From: Lachnospiraceae bacterium OF09-6
GTDB lineage: Bacteria > Bacillota > Clostridia > Lachnospirales > Lachnospiraceae
DNA length: 32,066 bases
Assembly (NCBI GenBank): GCA_003435055.1
Contig: QUMM01000034.1
Location: 1-32,066 of the forward strand
Direction: 5' to 3'
This document shows, piece after piece, positions 15,739 through 25,629 of this stretch. Made by a program: the position numbers and the translations under genes. The stretch's first letter is position 1. Each line of letters opens with the position of its first letter. The notes under the pieces are model-generated. The model was given only the letters and a program-made list of their open reading frames with translations. It was not told the DNA's origin and ran no database searches.

Positions 15739-16506
15739 TTATTCCTCTTTACTTCCTTCTCCGCTCTCAATCGGTGATAAAACAGAAAACATTGCTTCCA
15801 TCATATCGTTGTAAAAGACATATCGGCCTCTTCCACTTCTCTTAGCCGTATAAAGTGCCTTATCTGCCCGTTTAAAAAGCATCTCGTATTCTCTGTCGCA
15901 GTCTTTGGTCGTGCTGACTCCCATACTGAGGGAAATCGGAAAATGTTCATAAGTTCCGCTGAGATTTTCAAAAATACGCTCCACCACAGATTCAATCTCC
16001 TGGTGATATTCCACCACCACCATGAATTCATCTCCACCGATCCTCACTGCCAGATCTTCTTTACGCAGTACACTGCGCAGCTTTTCCGCAATATAGATCA
16101 GCACCTTGTCACCAAACTGATGCCCATAGGTATCATTGGCCAGTTTAAAATAATCCAGATCAAAAATGAGAAATGCGAACTCACTTTCCCTGTTGCAGTA
16201 CATACGCTGTTTCACTTTTTCCCGCGCTGTAACATGATTCAACAGACCGGTCAGCGGATCCAGTGAAGCTTTTCGCTCCAGCCTTCTCAGCTGCGCAGAA
16301 TAAACTTCACTTTGTCCGCTCATATCCTGATAGGTATCTGGCCGCATGACACAAAAATCTACACCATGCTCTTTCAACAATTCTGCTGCTTCTCTTTCGT
16401 TCTCAGCCTCCAGAATCTGAAATCCATTCCGAAGGATATCTCTTAGTATTATCCGTTTTTCTTCGGACTTTTCCACAATCAATACCCTTGGTTTTTCACC
16501 TTTCAT
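15739..16506 (-). CDS. Diguanylate cyclase with degenerate receiver-like N-terminus
   Basis: A 255-residue GGDEF protein that should make cyclic di-GMP from GTP. Residues 1-60 resemble a shortened response-regulator receiver ('RVLIVEKSEEKRIILRDIL'), but lack a clear phospho-acceptor Asp region and a C-terminal half. A short coiled linker leads to the GGDEF domain ('DPLTGLLNHVTAREK', 'FLIFDLDYFKLANDTYGHQFGD'). The active-site motif GGDEF is at 157-161 and an intact inhibitory RxxD site (RKED) is at 148-151, five residues before it. No transmembrane segment is present. A GGGGGA site precedes ATG 16506. The coupling to cls is unusual and may tie c-di-GMP output to membrane state; that is a guess. 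Confidence 0.9.
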   Translation of the reverse strand: MKGEKPRVLIVEKSEEKRIILRDILRNGFQILEAENEREAAELLKEHGVDFCVMRPDTYQDMSGQSEVYSAQLRRLERKASLDPLTGLLNHVTAREKVKQRMYCNRESEFAFLIFDLDYFKLANDTYGHQFGDKVLIYIAEKLRSVLRKEDLAVRIGGDEFMVVVEYHQEIESVVERIFENLSGTYEHFPISLSMGVSTTKDCDREYEMLFKRADKALYTAKRSGRGRYVFYNDMMEAMFSVLSPIESGEGSKEE

Positions 16507-16594
16507 TTTGACATCCCCCGTTTCTGTTATCCAATCATCCTTTGCTGTCGTTCCTCAGATGTCTGCAGAGCCAGAAAACTCCGTCCCCAATGGC

Positions 16595-17962
16595 TTAGTC
16601 ATTTACGATTTTTCTTGCCACGTATACACCGCTGGCTGAAGCATGTGACAGGGAGTGTGTCACACCGCTGCCGTCACCGATTACATATAGACCTTTATGT
16701 TTGCTCTCCAGGTTCTCATCCAGTTCTACTTCCATGTTGTAGAACTTGACTTCTACACCGTAGAGCAGTGTATCATCGTTTGCTGTACCCGGTGCGATCT
16801 TATCCAATGCATAAATCATCTCTATAATACCATCCAGAATACGTTTCGGCAATACCAGGCTCAGATCGCCAGGTGTGGCAGACAGAGTCGGTGTCACCAG
16901 GCCTTCCTCGATTCTCTTGGTATTGCTTCGTCTTCCTCTTACCAGGTCACCGAATCTCTGTACAATAACACCGCCGCCCAGCATATTGGACAGTCTGGCA
17001 ATACTTTCACCATATCCATTGCTGTCTTTGAACGGTTCCGAGAAGTGTTTGGCAACCAAAAGTGCAAAGTTGGTGTTTTCGGTTCGTTTCTCCGGATCTT
17101 CAAAACTGTGTCCATTTACCGTTACGATTCCGTTCGTATTTTCATTTACTACGATTCCATATGGATTCATACAGAAGGTACGCACATTATCCTCGAACTT
17201 CTCTGTACGATATACAATCTTGCTCTCGTACAGTTCATCCGTCAGATCTGAGAAGATCACCGCCGGAAGTTCTACACGGACACCGATGTCCACACGGTTG
17301 GATTTGGTCGGGATATCCAGCTCCTTACATACGGTCTCCATCCACTTACTTCCGCTTCTTCCTACAGAAATAATACATTTCTCACAGTCGTAGCTTTCTC
17401 CTTCTGTCACCACACGATATCCACCATCGATCACCTCCACGCTGGTCACCGGCGTATGAAAATGAAAATCGACTTTGTCCTTCAACTCTGCATACAGGTT
17501 CTCCAGCACCACATAGTTGATATCAGTTCCCAGATGACGCACAGAAGCATCCAGAAGCTTTAACTTATTCTGCATACAGACCTTCTTCAATCCGGTTCCT
17601 GCAGTCGAGTACATCTTTGTTCCTTCTCCGCCGTGAGTGACATTGATCTCATCTACGTACTTCATCAGATCCATAGCTTCTTTTCTGCCGATATACTCAT
17701 ACAGTGTACCGCCAAAATCATTGGTAATATTGTATTTTCCATCAGAAAATGCTCCTGCTCCGCCAAATCCACTCATGATGGCACAGGTCTTACACTTGAT
17801 ACAGCTTTTCACCTTGTCCCCATCAATCGGACAATGACGTTTCTCCAGGGAATATCCTGACTCAAATACCCCAATCTTCAGATTTGGATTTAACTTTACC
17901 AGCTCATAGGAAGAAAAGATTCCTCCCGGACCGGCGCCCACAATAATCACATCATATTTCAT
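16595..17962 (-). CDS. FAD-dependent NAD(P)-type oxidoreductase (COG2509-like)
   Basis: A 455-residue flavoprotein. The dinucleotide fold is at the N-terminus ('DVIIVGAGPGGIFSSYEL', GxGxxG at 9-14). A Cys cluster follows (C44, C54, C57, C60 in 'SCIKCKTCAIMSGFGGAGAFSDGK'), typical of this uncharacterised dehydrogenase family. The C-terminal FAD motif is 'GLYVIGDGSGVTHSLSHASASGVYVARKI'. The Cys set may bind metal or act in redox. The start at ATG 17962 follows a GGAGAAAC site. It is first of three genes on the minus strand (oxidoreductase, diguanylate cyclase, cls), 88 nt before the next. The physiological substrate is unknown. Confidence 0.88.
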   Translation of the reverse strand: MKYDVIIVGAGPGGIFSSYELVKLNPNLKIGVFESGYSLEKRHCPIDGDKVKSCIKCKTCAIMSGFGGAGAFSDGKYNITNDFGGTLYEYIGRKEAMDLMKYVDEINVTHGGEGTKMYSTAGTGLKKVCMQNKLKLLDASVRHLGTDINYVVLENLYAELKDKVDFHFHTPVTSVEVIDGGYRVVTEGESYDCEKCIISVGRSGSKWMETVCKELDIPTKSNRVDIGVRVELPAVIFSDLTDELYESKIVYRTEKFEDNVRTFCMNPYGIVVNENTNGIVTVNGHSFEDPEKRTENTNFALLVAKHFSEPFKDSNGYGESIARLSNMLGGGVIVQRFGDLVRGRRSNTKRIEEGLVTPTLSATPGDLSLVLPKRILDGIIEMIYALDKIAPGTANDDTLLYGVEVKFYNMEVELDENLESKHKGLYVIGDGSGVTHSLSHASASGVYVARKIVND

Positions 17963-18001
17963 ACTTTGTTTCTCCTTTTCTTACTCTGTATCATTTGAAA
18001 A

Positions 18002-18055
18002 TCCGCCGGCCTGATGCAAACAATGAACTGTTCTCTTTTGTCATCATGCCGGCGG
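18002..18055 (-). terminator. Possible terminator of the ABC transporter operon
   Basis: CCGCCGGC and GCCGGCGG form a perfect 8-bp GC-only stem around a loop of nearly 40 nt, followed on the minus strand by ATTTTC. The long loop and short T-run make this a moderate candidate. Confidence 0.45.
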
Positions 18056-18097
18056 ACCGTTTTCTTACTGTGCACTCAACAGTGCCAGATCACTATT

Positions 18098-19039
18098 TTA
18101 TCTTTGTCCCTTATCGTACGGGATACCTTCTGCCTTCGGTGCCCTGGACTTCTGGGATGTAAAGGCCAGCACAACCAGGGAAATAATATATGGCAGCATG
18201 TTATAAACCGTACTTGGGATATGCAGTGCAACCAGAGCACCAAATCCGGTGTACACATTGGATAATGCACGGAACAGTCCAAACAGCAGCGCTGCCAGTC
18301 CGATATTCACCGGCTTCCACTGTCCGAAAATCATAACCGCCAAGGCCAGGAATCCGAAGCCTGCCACGCCATTCTCGAACTTCCACTCACTTACACCTGC
18401 TGTGATATAAACGATTCCTCCCAGTCCACCTAACAGACCGGAAATCAGAACGCCGGCATAACGCATCTTCTGCACATTGATACCTACAGAATCTGCTGCC
18501 TGTGGATGCTCACCACAAGCCATGAGACGCAGACCAAATCTTGTCTTATATAATACCACATAAGAAATGATCAGTGCCAGCAATGCTACCAGCATGAACC
18601 AGTTGAATTCAAATCCGCCGATTCTTACCAGCAGTGCCTTTTTGGTTGCGATATAAGAGACGGTAGAAGACACATTATTCGGGTCGGAAGCCATGTTGAT
18701 GGCTCTGACTACCACCACTGCTGCTGCAGTTCCCAGCAGATTCAGTGCCGTACCAACCAGTGTCTGGTCTGCCTTGAAGTTGATCGCTGCCACAGCCAGA
18801 AGCAGGGAATATATCATTCCACATACGATACTGGCCAGCATCACCAGCAAAATAATCAGGATCGCCGGTGTATCCGGGGAAAGAAATCTCAGCATTAGAG
18901 CACCACCCAGGGCTCCCATAACCATGATACCCTCCAGCCCGATGTTGATGACCCCACTGTGTTCGGAGAAGCATCCGCCCAGAGCTACCAGAATCAAAAC
19001 GGAAGCAAATATTAATGTATATTGGATTAAAAGTAACAT
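18098..19039 (-). CDS. Nucleoside/sugar-type ABC transporter permease 2 (NupQ/YufQ-like)
   Basis: A 313-residue permease of the branched-chain/ribose-type BPD_transp_2 family, with eight or more hydrophobic segments. Family marks include 'GVINIGLEGIMVMGALGGAL' near the N-terminus, 'LLYKTRFGLRLMACGEHPQAADSVGINV'-type central loop (here 'YKTRFGLRLMACGEHPQAAD') and 'GLLGGLGGIVYITAG'. This matches the second permease of BmpA-linked nucleoside importers. Its ATG overlaps the stop of the first permease (TAATG), so the two are co-translated. It is intact. Confidence 0.88.
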   Translation of the reverse strand: MLLLIQYTLIFASVLILVALGGCFSEHSGVINIGLEGIMVMGALGGALMLRFLSPDTPAILIILLVMLASIVCGMIYSLLLAVAAINFKADQTLVGTALNLLGTAAAVVVVRAINMASDPNNVSSTVSYIATKKALLVRIGGFEFNWFMLVALLALIISYVVLYKTRFGLRLMACGEHPQAADSVGINVQKMRYAGVLISGLLGGLGGIVYITAGVSEWKFENGVAGFGFLALAVMIFGQWKPVNIGLAALLFGLFRALSNVYTGFGALVALHIPSTVYNMLPYIISLVVLAFTSQKSRAPKAEGIPYDKGQR

Positions 19040-20176
19040 TATGCTTCGCCTCCTTTCTCTTCTTTCATGACACGTTTTTCTTCTCTCTTATCCAGCATGT
19101 GATTCATCCACAGCTTGAAGAAAAATACGAAGCCACACAGGTAAATGATCAGTGCAGAAATAAAGTCTGATATCTGAGAGCAATACATGGATTTGTCCAC
19201 ATAGCTCCTCCACTGGTAATATGCTGAATAAAATAGGATGAAAAGATTGCTCCGATCGGATGCAGACCACCCAGGAAGGCGGCTGCGATTCCGTTAAATC
19301 CCATTCCAGGAATACTGGTCTGTGTCACTGCCCACTGTTCTACGCCTGTCAGATAATAGAAGGCAGCGCCCAGTCCGGACAGGCACCTGCGATGACCATG
19401 GTAAGGATAATGTTGTATTTTTCCTTCATACCACAATACTTGGCTGCCTGCTTGTTCAATCCGGTTGCTTTCAGTTCATAACCCAGCTTCGTCTTTTCCA
19501 GAAGTATCCACACCAGAACCGCCACAAGAACTGATAACGGAAGGGCGATGGATACGTATTTATTATTTGCAAATAATTTTTCCAGCCCCAATGTCGGCAG
19601 TGCTGCCGCTGCATTGGTCGATCCCAGTGCCAGGGAATATGGGCTGGATGGATCCTTTACAGTGGATAACAGCATATTCACCACATACAGTGCGATCCAG
19701 TTCAGCATAATACAGGAAATAACTTCGTTCACATTGCAATATGCTTTCAGAATACCAGAGATCGCTGCCAGCGCTGCTGCAACCACAACTGCTGCCAGTA
19801 TACACACATACCATGGCATCTTAAAACCAAGGGCAAAATACAGACAGGCTCCTGCACCTGCCACATACTGTCCTGCCGCTCCGATATTAAACAGCCCAAC
19901 CTTGTAGGCAAATAATACGGACAGGGAACACAGCAGCAATGGGCACGCTTTTACCAGGGTACTTCCAAAGTACTGTGTCGCCTTCACAGCTGACGGATAA
20001 TACATAAAGTTTTTCAGAATGGCAACAATGGCTCCTGCTGCACCTGCCGGATTGATGATGAGCAACACCACATATCCGATCAGCAATCCAATAATAATGC
20101 AGACTATCGATGCCAGCAGGGACTGTACTGCTCCATTTCTTAAAAGGCTTCCTTTGGACTTCTTCTCGTTATTCAT
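19039..20176 (-). CDS. Nucleoside/sugar-type ABC transporter permease 1 (NupP/YufP-like), two single-base breaks
   Basis: The frame opens at ATG 20176 (MNNEKKSKGSLLRNG) and shows permease features: 'YFGSTLVKACPLLLCSLSVLFAYKVGLFNIGAAGQYVAGA', 'NEVISCIMLNWIALYVVNMLL' and 'TKLGYELKATGLNKQAAKYCGM'. It then shifts near 19375, where 'IAGAC' should continue 'AGLGAAFYYLTGVEQW'. A second shift near 19205 occurs after 'QHITSGGA', which should continue 'YVDKSMYCSQISDFISALII'. The corrected protein, about 379 residues, ends 'MKEEKGGEA' at TAA 19039-19041. Both breaks are single missing bases. It follows the ATPase gene by 3 nt. Confidence 0.85.
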
Positions 20177-20179
20177 CCC

Positions 20180-21708
20180 CTAGGCCTCCTTTCTCTTAGC
20201 GCCTGCCATGTACAGACCCAATTCTTCTACAGTTACTTTCTTCGGATCGAATTCTCCAACGATCTCACCTTCATACATGACAAGAATGCGGTCAGAAACA
20301 TTCATAACTTCATCCAACTCCAGGCTGACCAGAAGCACACCTTTTCCGGCGTCTCTCTGTGCCACCAGCTGACTGTGGATATATTCAATCGCACCCACAT
20401 CCAGTCCACGGGTCGGCTGTACTGCCACCAGCAGTTCCGGATTCTTATCAATCTCACGGGCAATGATCGCTTTCTGCTGATTACCACCGGACATGGATCT
20501 GGCGATCGTCACCGGTCCCTGACCGGAACGTACATCATACTGATCAATCAGCCGCTTTGCATAAGAACGGATGGCTCCCTTCTTCAGGAATCCTCCCTTT
20601 CCGGTAAATTCCGGTTCAAAGTATCTCTGCAATACCATATTGTATTCCAGGCTGTAATCCAGCACCAGACCATGCTTGTGACGGTCTTCCGGGATATGCT
20701 CATTCCCTTCAGAGAACGTTCCCGGATGGAGGCATGGGTGATATCCTCTCCATTTAAGGTAATCTTGCCCTCTTTTAACGGCTCCAGACCCGTCAGCCCA
20801 TATACAAACTCGGTCTGTCCGTTTCCGTCAATACCGGCGATACAGACGATCTCACCTCTGCGTACCTGGAGTGAGACATTATTTACCGCATTATTTTTAT
20901 GACGTTTGGAAACTACTGTCATATTCTGCACATCCAGTACTACATCCCCCGGCTTGCACTCGGATTTCTCTACTGCAAAATTGACATCACGACCAACCAT
21001 CATCGCTGAAAGCTTCTCCGGCGTAGTATCTTTGGTCTCTACGGTACCCACATATTTTCCCTTACGGAGGACGGTACAACGGTCAGATACCTGCATAATC
21101 TCAGACAGCTTATGAGTAATAAACAAAATACTCTTGCCTTCCTCTGCCAGATTCTTCATGATCTTCATCAGTTCCTGAATCTCCTGCGGTGTCAGCACAG
21201 CGGTCGGTTCATCAAAAATCAGAATTTCATTATCACGGTACAGCATCTTCAGGATCTCGGTTCTCTGCTGCATACCAACGGTAATATCCTCAATTAAGGC
21301 ATCCGGTTCTACCTGAAGTCCATATTTTTCAGACAGTGCCATAACTTTTTTTCTCGCTTCTTCTTTTTGCAGGAATCCGTGCTTCGTAGTCTCCACACCA
21401 AGAATAATATTATCCAGAACACTAAAACATTCCACTAATTTGAAATGCTGATGCACCATACCAATCCCCAGATCATTGGCATCGTTCGGATCCTTAATCT
21501 CTACTTTCTTTCCGTCTTTGCGAATCTCTCCCTCTTCAGGCTGATACAGACCAAATAATACACTCATCAGGGTAGACTTTCCTGCGCCATTCTCTCCCAG
21601 CAGCGCATGAATCTCGCCTTTTTTTAACTGCAGTGTAATATTGTCATTGGCAATAATGCCCGGAAAACACTTGGTAATATTCAGCATCTCAATGGCATAA
21701 TTTTCCAA
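20180..21708 (-). CDS. Nucleoside/sugar-type ABC transporter ATPase, duplicated domains (NupO/YufO-like), frameshifted
   Basis: A fused two-domain ATPase of about 509 residues after correction. Domain 1 has Walker A 'GENGAGKST', Q-loop 'MVHQHFKLVECFSVLDNI', the degenerate signature 'ITVGMQQRTEI' and Walker B 'ILIFDEPTAVLTPQEI'. Domain 2 has the altered Walker A 'GIDGNGQTE' usual in this family, signature 'MSGGNQQKAI' and 'VAVQPTRGLDVGAIEYI'. The frame breaks near 20698-20701: 'SLKGMS' should continue 'HIPEDRHKHGLVLDYSLEYN' (one C missing). The likely start is TTG 21708 (MENYAIEMLNI) with AGGAGG 9 nt upstream; ATG 21687 is an alternative. No BmpA-type binding protein lies in the window, although it usually precedes this gene. 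Confidence 0.85.
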
Positions 21709-21763
21709 TTCCCCCTGCCTCCTTCCGTATATATTTTTACGCATAAATCTATAGCAAGTATAA

Positions 21764-21806
21764 CATAAAACAGGGCATCCGACAATGCCAGATGCCCTGT
21801 GAAACT
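21764..21806. repeat. Left copy of a 43-bp direct repeat; terminator of the MFS gene
   Basis: This sequence is identical to 27189-27231 over all 43 bp. It contains the inverted repeat CAGGGCATC / GATGCCCTG (9 bp, 11-nt loop). On the minus strand the hairpin is followed by TTTTATG, so it can serve as terminator for the MFS gene ending at 21816. Together with the right copy it bounds the antiporter, URO-D, MFS and PucR segment. Confidence 0.9.
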
Positions 21807-21815
21807 CATTACATA

Positions 21816-23003
21816 TTAATATTTTTCTTTTTTCCACAATACAATAGCGAATACCGCAACTGCGAAACAAATTACGCCCAGAATCGGGAATACACTGGCC
21901 AGTGTTCCTTCGCTGGTGAATCCTCTCAGGAACGTTACTCCATAGGTACATACTACCATGGCCATACCGTTTACTGCATTGACTATACCAATTGCTGTTC
22001 CCTGTTTTTCCAATGGTACTACTACAGTTGTTTCTGTATAGAAGTAAGAATAGAAAATTCCCCAGAATGCTCCCATGAATGCACAGGCAGCTATCGCAAT
22101 AGCCTTTGTTGGGAAGAATGCCATCAATAAGAATCCTACGCCGAATATGATGAAAGACGGCACTGCGGTTGCTTTTCTAAGCTTTCCATAGATAAAACCA
22201 AATCCCAGGTTCGCCAAGAACGAGAAGATTGTTCCTATTGAAGATAAGGTTCCGGAAAATGCTTCATTTCCAATGCCTGTCTCTGATACATATACCGAAA
22301 TCGTGTATGCGATAACATAGTAACAGGATGCCACTAAAATAACTTCTATCACGATCGGGATCAGTCCCTTATACCAGCCATCCAGAGATGCCGATGCTTC
22401 CTTCTTTCCCTGTATTGCTGCCCCTTTCTTTGGAGGCATAGACGGGAGAAATGCGATCAGCATAACCAGAATTGGAATATTAATCCAGTATGTATGGAAA
22501 GCATTCTGCCATGCTCCTACTGCAAGAACGCCTCCAATGAAACTCAATATTGCACCAATCATTGCCATTGCTGCATTATACCATCCATTTACCGTTCCAC
22601 GTTTCTGCTCATCTTCAAACAAATCTGCAATGATCGCAAGTGCTGCGGAACTGGTCAGTCCCCATGCTACACCGGTAGCCAGACATCTGCAGATCAGGAT
22701 ATAATATACATTTTCAATTGCTGCTCCAAATACTGATGATACAGTGTACAGACCAAATCCGGCTACCATCAGCCATTTTTTGTCTACCTTATCAGTCAGA
22801 TATCCCCCCAGCAGACAGAAGAACAGGCCCACGATAGATGGTGCACTTATGATAGCATTTACCAGTGCTGTCTGTGGAAAAATCTCATAAAAAACACTGA
22901 AGATCGGTACTACTGCCATATCACCCATCGTACAGCTGGTGGTCAGAAATAATGCTGCCATCGCAAGAACCAATCTGGTTCCTGACAATTTCTTTGTATT
23001 CAT
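21816..23003 (-). CDS. Major facilitator superfamily transporter
   Basis: A 395-residue protein with about 12 hydrophobic segments. The MFS loop 2-3 motif appears as 'GGYLTDKVDKKWLMVAGFGLY', and loop 8-9 has 'GFIYGKLRKATAVPSF'. A charged centre ('PPKKGAAIQGKKEASASLDG') separates the two six-helix halves. The substrate is not evident. AAGGAGGGAGC precedes ATG 23003. It is the last gene of the NhaC–URO-D–MFS operon, 27 nt after the URO-D stop, and ends 10 nt before the repeat hairpin. It is intact. By context it probably imports or exports the compound handled by the URO-D-like enzyme. Confidence 0.85.
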   Translation of the reverse strand: MNTKKLSGTRLVLAMAALFLTTSCTMGDMAVVPIFSVFYEIFPQTALVNAIISAPSIVGLFFCLLGGYLTDKVDKKWLMVAGFGLYTVSSVFGAAIENVYYILICRCLATGVAWGLTSSAALAIIADLFEDEQKRGTVNGWYNAAMAMIGAILSFIGGVLAVGAWQNAFHTYWINIPILVMLIAFLPSMPPKKGAAIQGKKEASASLDGWYKGLIPIVIEVILVASCYYVIAYTISVYVSETGIGNEAFSGTLSSIGTIFSFLANLGFGFIYGKLRKATAVPSFIIFGVGFLLMAFFPTKAIAIAACAFMGAFWGIFYSYFYTETTVVVPLEKQGTAIGIVNAVNGMAMVVCTYGVTFLRGFTSEGTLASVFPILGVICFAVAVFAIVLWKKEKY

Positions 23004-23030
23004 GTTGCTCCCTCCTTCATATATCTTCCG

Positions 23031-24023
23031 CTATTTGAACATTTCTTTGCTCATATTATCGATTTCTTCTGAAACGGCTTCATAAACTCCTTCAAAAGTA
23101 GATACTGCCATTCCCTGAGAAGTATTTGGAATAAAGAACTTTGTCCCGCAAGTCTCACATGCTTTTCTTACTTCCTTCTTTATTTCTTCTCTTGTCCAAC
23201 CCGGATGGTCTACTTTCGCACTGTCAATACCGCCCATAAAGGTAATCTGTCCACCATACTTCTGAATCAGTTCTGGGATATTGTTGGTGGTCATAACTCC
23301 CTGCCAGATATCAATTCCCATGTCGATCATATAAGGTACCAGTGTTGCCGCATAAGAATCCGAATGATGTACAATCAATTCTACACCATGAGATTTGTAG
23401 TATCCATAAAGCTGTTTGTAGGCATCCAGGAAAAATTCTTCAAACATATCTGGGGAAATAAAAGTGGAAATCTGGCTTCCCCAGTCATCATGATGGAATA
23501 ATGCATCCGGATGTAAGTGATCACAAAGTGTCTCTGCATACTGTAACTCCCAGTCAGTGATATATTTGATCAGATCTGCCATTATTTCTGGTTCTTCATA
23601 AAAATTAATCATAGAATCTTCCATTCCCATGAAATAATGCAGTCTTTCAAAAATACCAGGTGCAATCATCGGCGCTACAAATTGATCCTCTTTGTCCACT
23701 TTCTCAACTTCCTTGATTGCAGTTTCCCATGCACTGTCCGGATAGATCAGATTTGGTGCTTTGATGATGTTCCTCCATTCAGTGATATCTTTTAATACTT
23801 TATGCGCATCATCATGTACCGGAAATGGTCCAGGTGTGCCTTCCGGCCAGGAAAGTGTTACTCCCCATTCATTTACTACGTTTAACTGTCCATATTCCGG
23901 ATATGGATCATAGAGATTGAACGGATCCGATAACAGAGTATGCATAAATTCATACTGATTGACGTACCTGTCTGGTTTTCCTCCGTGAATAGTTTCCAGT
24001 AAGTTCTGTTTTTTTGTAAGCAT
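23031..24023 (-). CDS. Uroporphyrinogen decarboxylase (URO-D/MtaA-CmuA) superfamily protein
   Basis: A 330-residue TIM-barrel protein of the URO-D superfamily, which includes true UroD and corrinoid-linked methyltransferases (MtaA, CmuA). It shows 'ALFHHDDWGSQISTFISPDMF' (HHDDWG at 177-182), 'ELIVHHSDSYAATLVPYMIDMGIDIWQG' (HHSD at 219-222) and 'ITFMGGIDSAKVDHPGWTREEI'. It lacks the N-terminal substrate Arg pattern of haem-pathway UroD and sits alone, without hem genes, so a catabolic methyltransferase-like role is more likely. The zinc-binding H-x-C...C motif of MtaA is not evident, and no corrinoid protein, MttB or reactivase lies nearby. TAGGAGGGAT precedes ATG 24023. The substrate is unknown. 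Confidence 0.8.
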   Translation of the reverse strand: MLTKKQNLLETIHGGKPDRYVNQYEFMHTLLSDPFNLYDPYPEYGQLNVVNEWGVTLSWPEGTPGPFPVHDDAHKVLKDITEWRNIIKAPNLIYPDSAWETAIKEVEKVDKEDQFVAPMIAPGIFERLHYFMGMEDSMINFYEEPEIMADLIKYITDWELQYAETLCDHLHPDALFHHDDWGSQISTFISPDMFEEFFLDAYKQLYGYYKSHGVELIVHHSDSYAATLVPYMIDMGIDIWQGVMTTNNIPELIQKYGGQITFMGGIDSAKVDHPGWTREEIKKEVRKACETCGTKFFIPNTSQGMAVSTFEGVYEAVSEEIDNMSKEMFK

Positions 24024-24071
24024 TGCTATCCCTCCTACTTATTTCATGCCGTTATTTTTATTACAATTGTT

Positions 24072-25399
24072 TTACAAAATAAATCCTGCCGCTATGAATA
24101 ACATGGTCGCAGGTACCACTCCACACAATACATACGGTGCTACTACTCGAAACTGTGTATCATTAGGAACTCCCGTTCCCGCTGATACCATAAAAATCGC
24201 ATCCGAGTACAGACAGGTCTGGCTTCCCAGTGCCACACCAGACATCACTGCTCCGATAACCAGTGAAGGATTCACTCCCATGGAAACTGCCATCGGCAAA
24301 AAAATTGGAAATGCGATCACAATCAGCGTCCAGAATGATGCCGCAAAAAATGTAATACAGGAAACGGAAAGAAATGCTGTTGCAGGAAGAAGACCTGCCG
24401 GTACCGCATGACTCATGAATCTGGTCACAAAATCCGTAAATCCCATCTCCTCTGTACATTTTTCCATAATAAAAGTAACAAATATCGTAATCAGCATTGG
24501 TGTCATACCTGAACATCCATTTAGAAAGGTATCGAAAAATTCCGTAACCTTTATAAGTTTCTGTCCAACATACATCACCAGCATACATACGATTGCCATC
24601 AGCATTCCTACCACAATATTTTTGTTAAAAGCCACCATTCCAATCATCAATGCCAACATTGGGATCACAAAATTCCATACACTGCTTTCTTTTTCCAAAT
24701 CCGTCTTTTTTTCTTTTTGTGCAGAAGCAAGTACGGAACCGCCCGCTTCTACTCTTTCATAAGCCCGCTTCAGCTCCCCTATTTTCGGAATGAAACCATA
24801 GGCCAGCAACAGAGCAATCACTATGGCGCAAATCGGATAAAACATAAATGGAATTGCCCCCATATATTCCTTCATTCCCATGCCCTGCTGTCCGGCACAT
24901 CCCACTGCGAAAGCTGCCCAACTGGAGAATGGAGCATCACGCAGACACAGGCTCCCATGCAATTCACGGTATAAGCCAGGTGTTCTCTTGGAATTCTCAT
25001 CTTATCAGAGATTCCTTTCATAGCTGCTGACACAGCCAGTGCATTCAAATAATCATCTATAAAAACGATCGCTCCCAAAAGCCAGGTGCAAAATATGGTT
25101 GTATGCTGAGTCTTACATTTCTTTTCCATAATTCTGCGAAATCCTGCCATTGCACCGGATGCATCTGCAAGTGCTGAAATGCCGGTAAAACCAATTCCAA
25201 CAATGATCAAAAGCTGGAAAGACGGATCCGCAAGTACCTGGTACATCTTTTCCAGATATCCATTCACGAAATCGGTGCCATATAGCATGATTACCGCAAC
25301 AATAGAAGAAAGACATGCCGGTTCTATAATCCTGCGAGTATACAATGCACCAAGAATCAGTATTAGCAATGGAATTCCACCTATTATTTCACTATGCAT
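24072..25399 (-). CDS. NhaC-family Na+/H+ antiporter-like transporter (frameshifted)
   Basis: Two overlapping frames form one protein of about 442 residues. The first (ATG 25399) gives 'FQLLIIVGIGFTGISALADASGAMAGF', 'LLGAIVFIDDYLNALAVSAAMKGISDK' and 'REHLAYTVNCMGACVCVM'. One base is then missing near 24931-24933, and the second frame resumes 'PFSSWAAFAVGCAGQQGMG' to 'GVALGSQTCLYSDAIFMVSAGTG' and the stop at 24072. This is the NhaC/COG1757 pattern; relatives exchange Na+ with H+ or with organic acids such as malate-lactate. It is first in the operon with the URO-D-like and MFS genes and divergent from the PucR-type regulator, so it may well carry the cluster's substrate or counter-ion. Confidence 0.82.
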
Positions 25400-25501
25400 A
25401 GCATCCCCCTTTTCTTACAAACTGTACGAAATATGCAAATTAATTTTTTAACATGTTTTCTCCATTATTTATGTTTTTTATAAGCTATTTGCTCCATATA
25501 T

Positions 25502-25530
25502 TTGTATTTTCGCTTTATTTTTTGTATAAT
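25502..25530 (+). promoter_or_regulatory. Promoter of the PucR-type regulator
   Basis: TTGTAT (25502-25507), a 17-bp spacer and TATAAT (25525-25530), leaving a leader of about 95 nt to ATG 25630. The 230-nt divergent gap also holds GTACGA at about 25424 and CGTACGAAC at about 25605, possible half-sites of a regulator, but they are too short to assert. Confidence 0.6.
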
Positions 25531-25629
25531 ATGATAATAGCATATTCACTTTTAAAATCCTATTCTCTGAAAAGGATGTATTTCAAAATGCTTTTTGCAC
25601 TAATCGTACGAACAAAAAAGGAGCTTGAT

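Noticed and set aside
23031..24023. Haem-pathway uroporphyrinogen decarboxylase (hemE)
   Set aside because: No other haem or corrinoid synthesis gene is nearby, and it sits in an operon with two transporters and a catabolic-type regulator. The HHDDWG and HHSD motifs fit the methyltransferase-like branch better.
25453..25629. Hydrophobic N-terminal extension making the PucR-type regulator membrane-bound
   Set aside because: It crosses a TTGTAT-17-TATAAT promoter and lacks a ribosome site, while ATG 25630 has AAAAAGGAG upstream.
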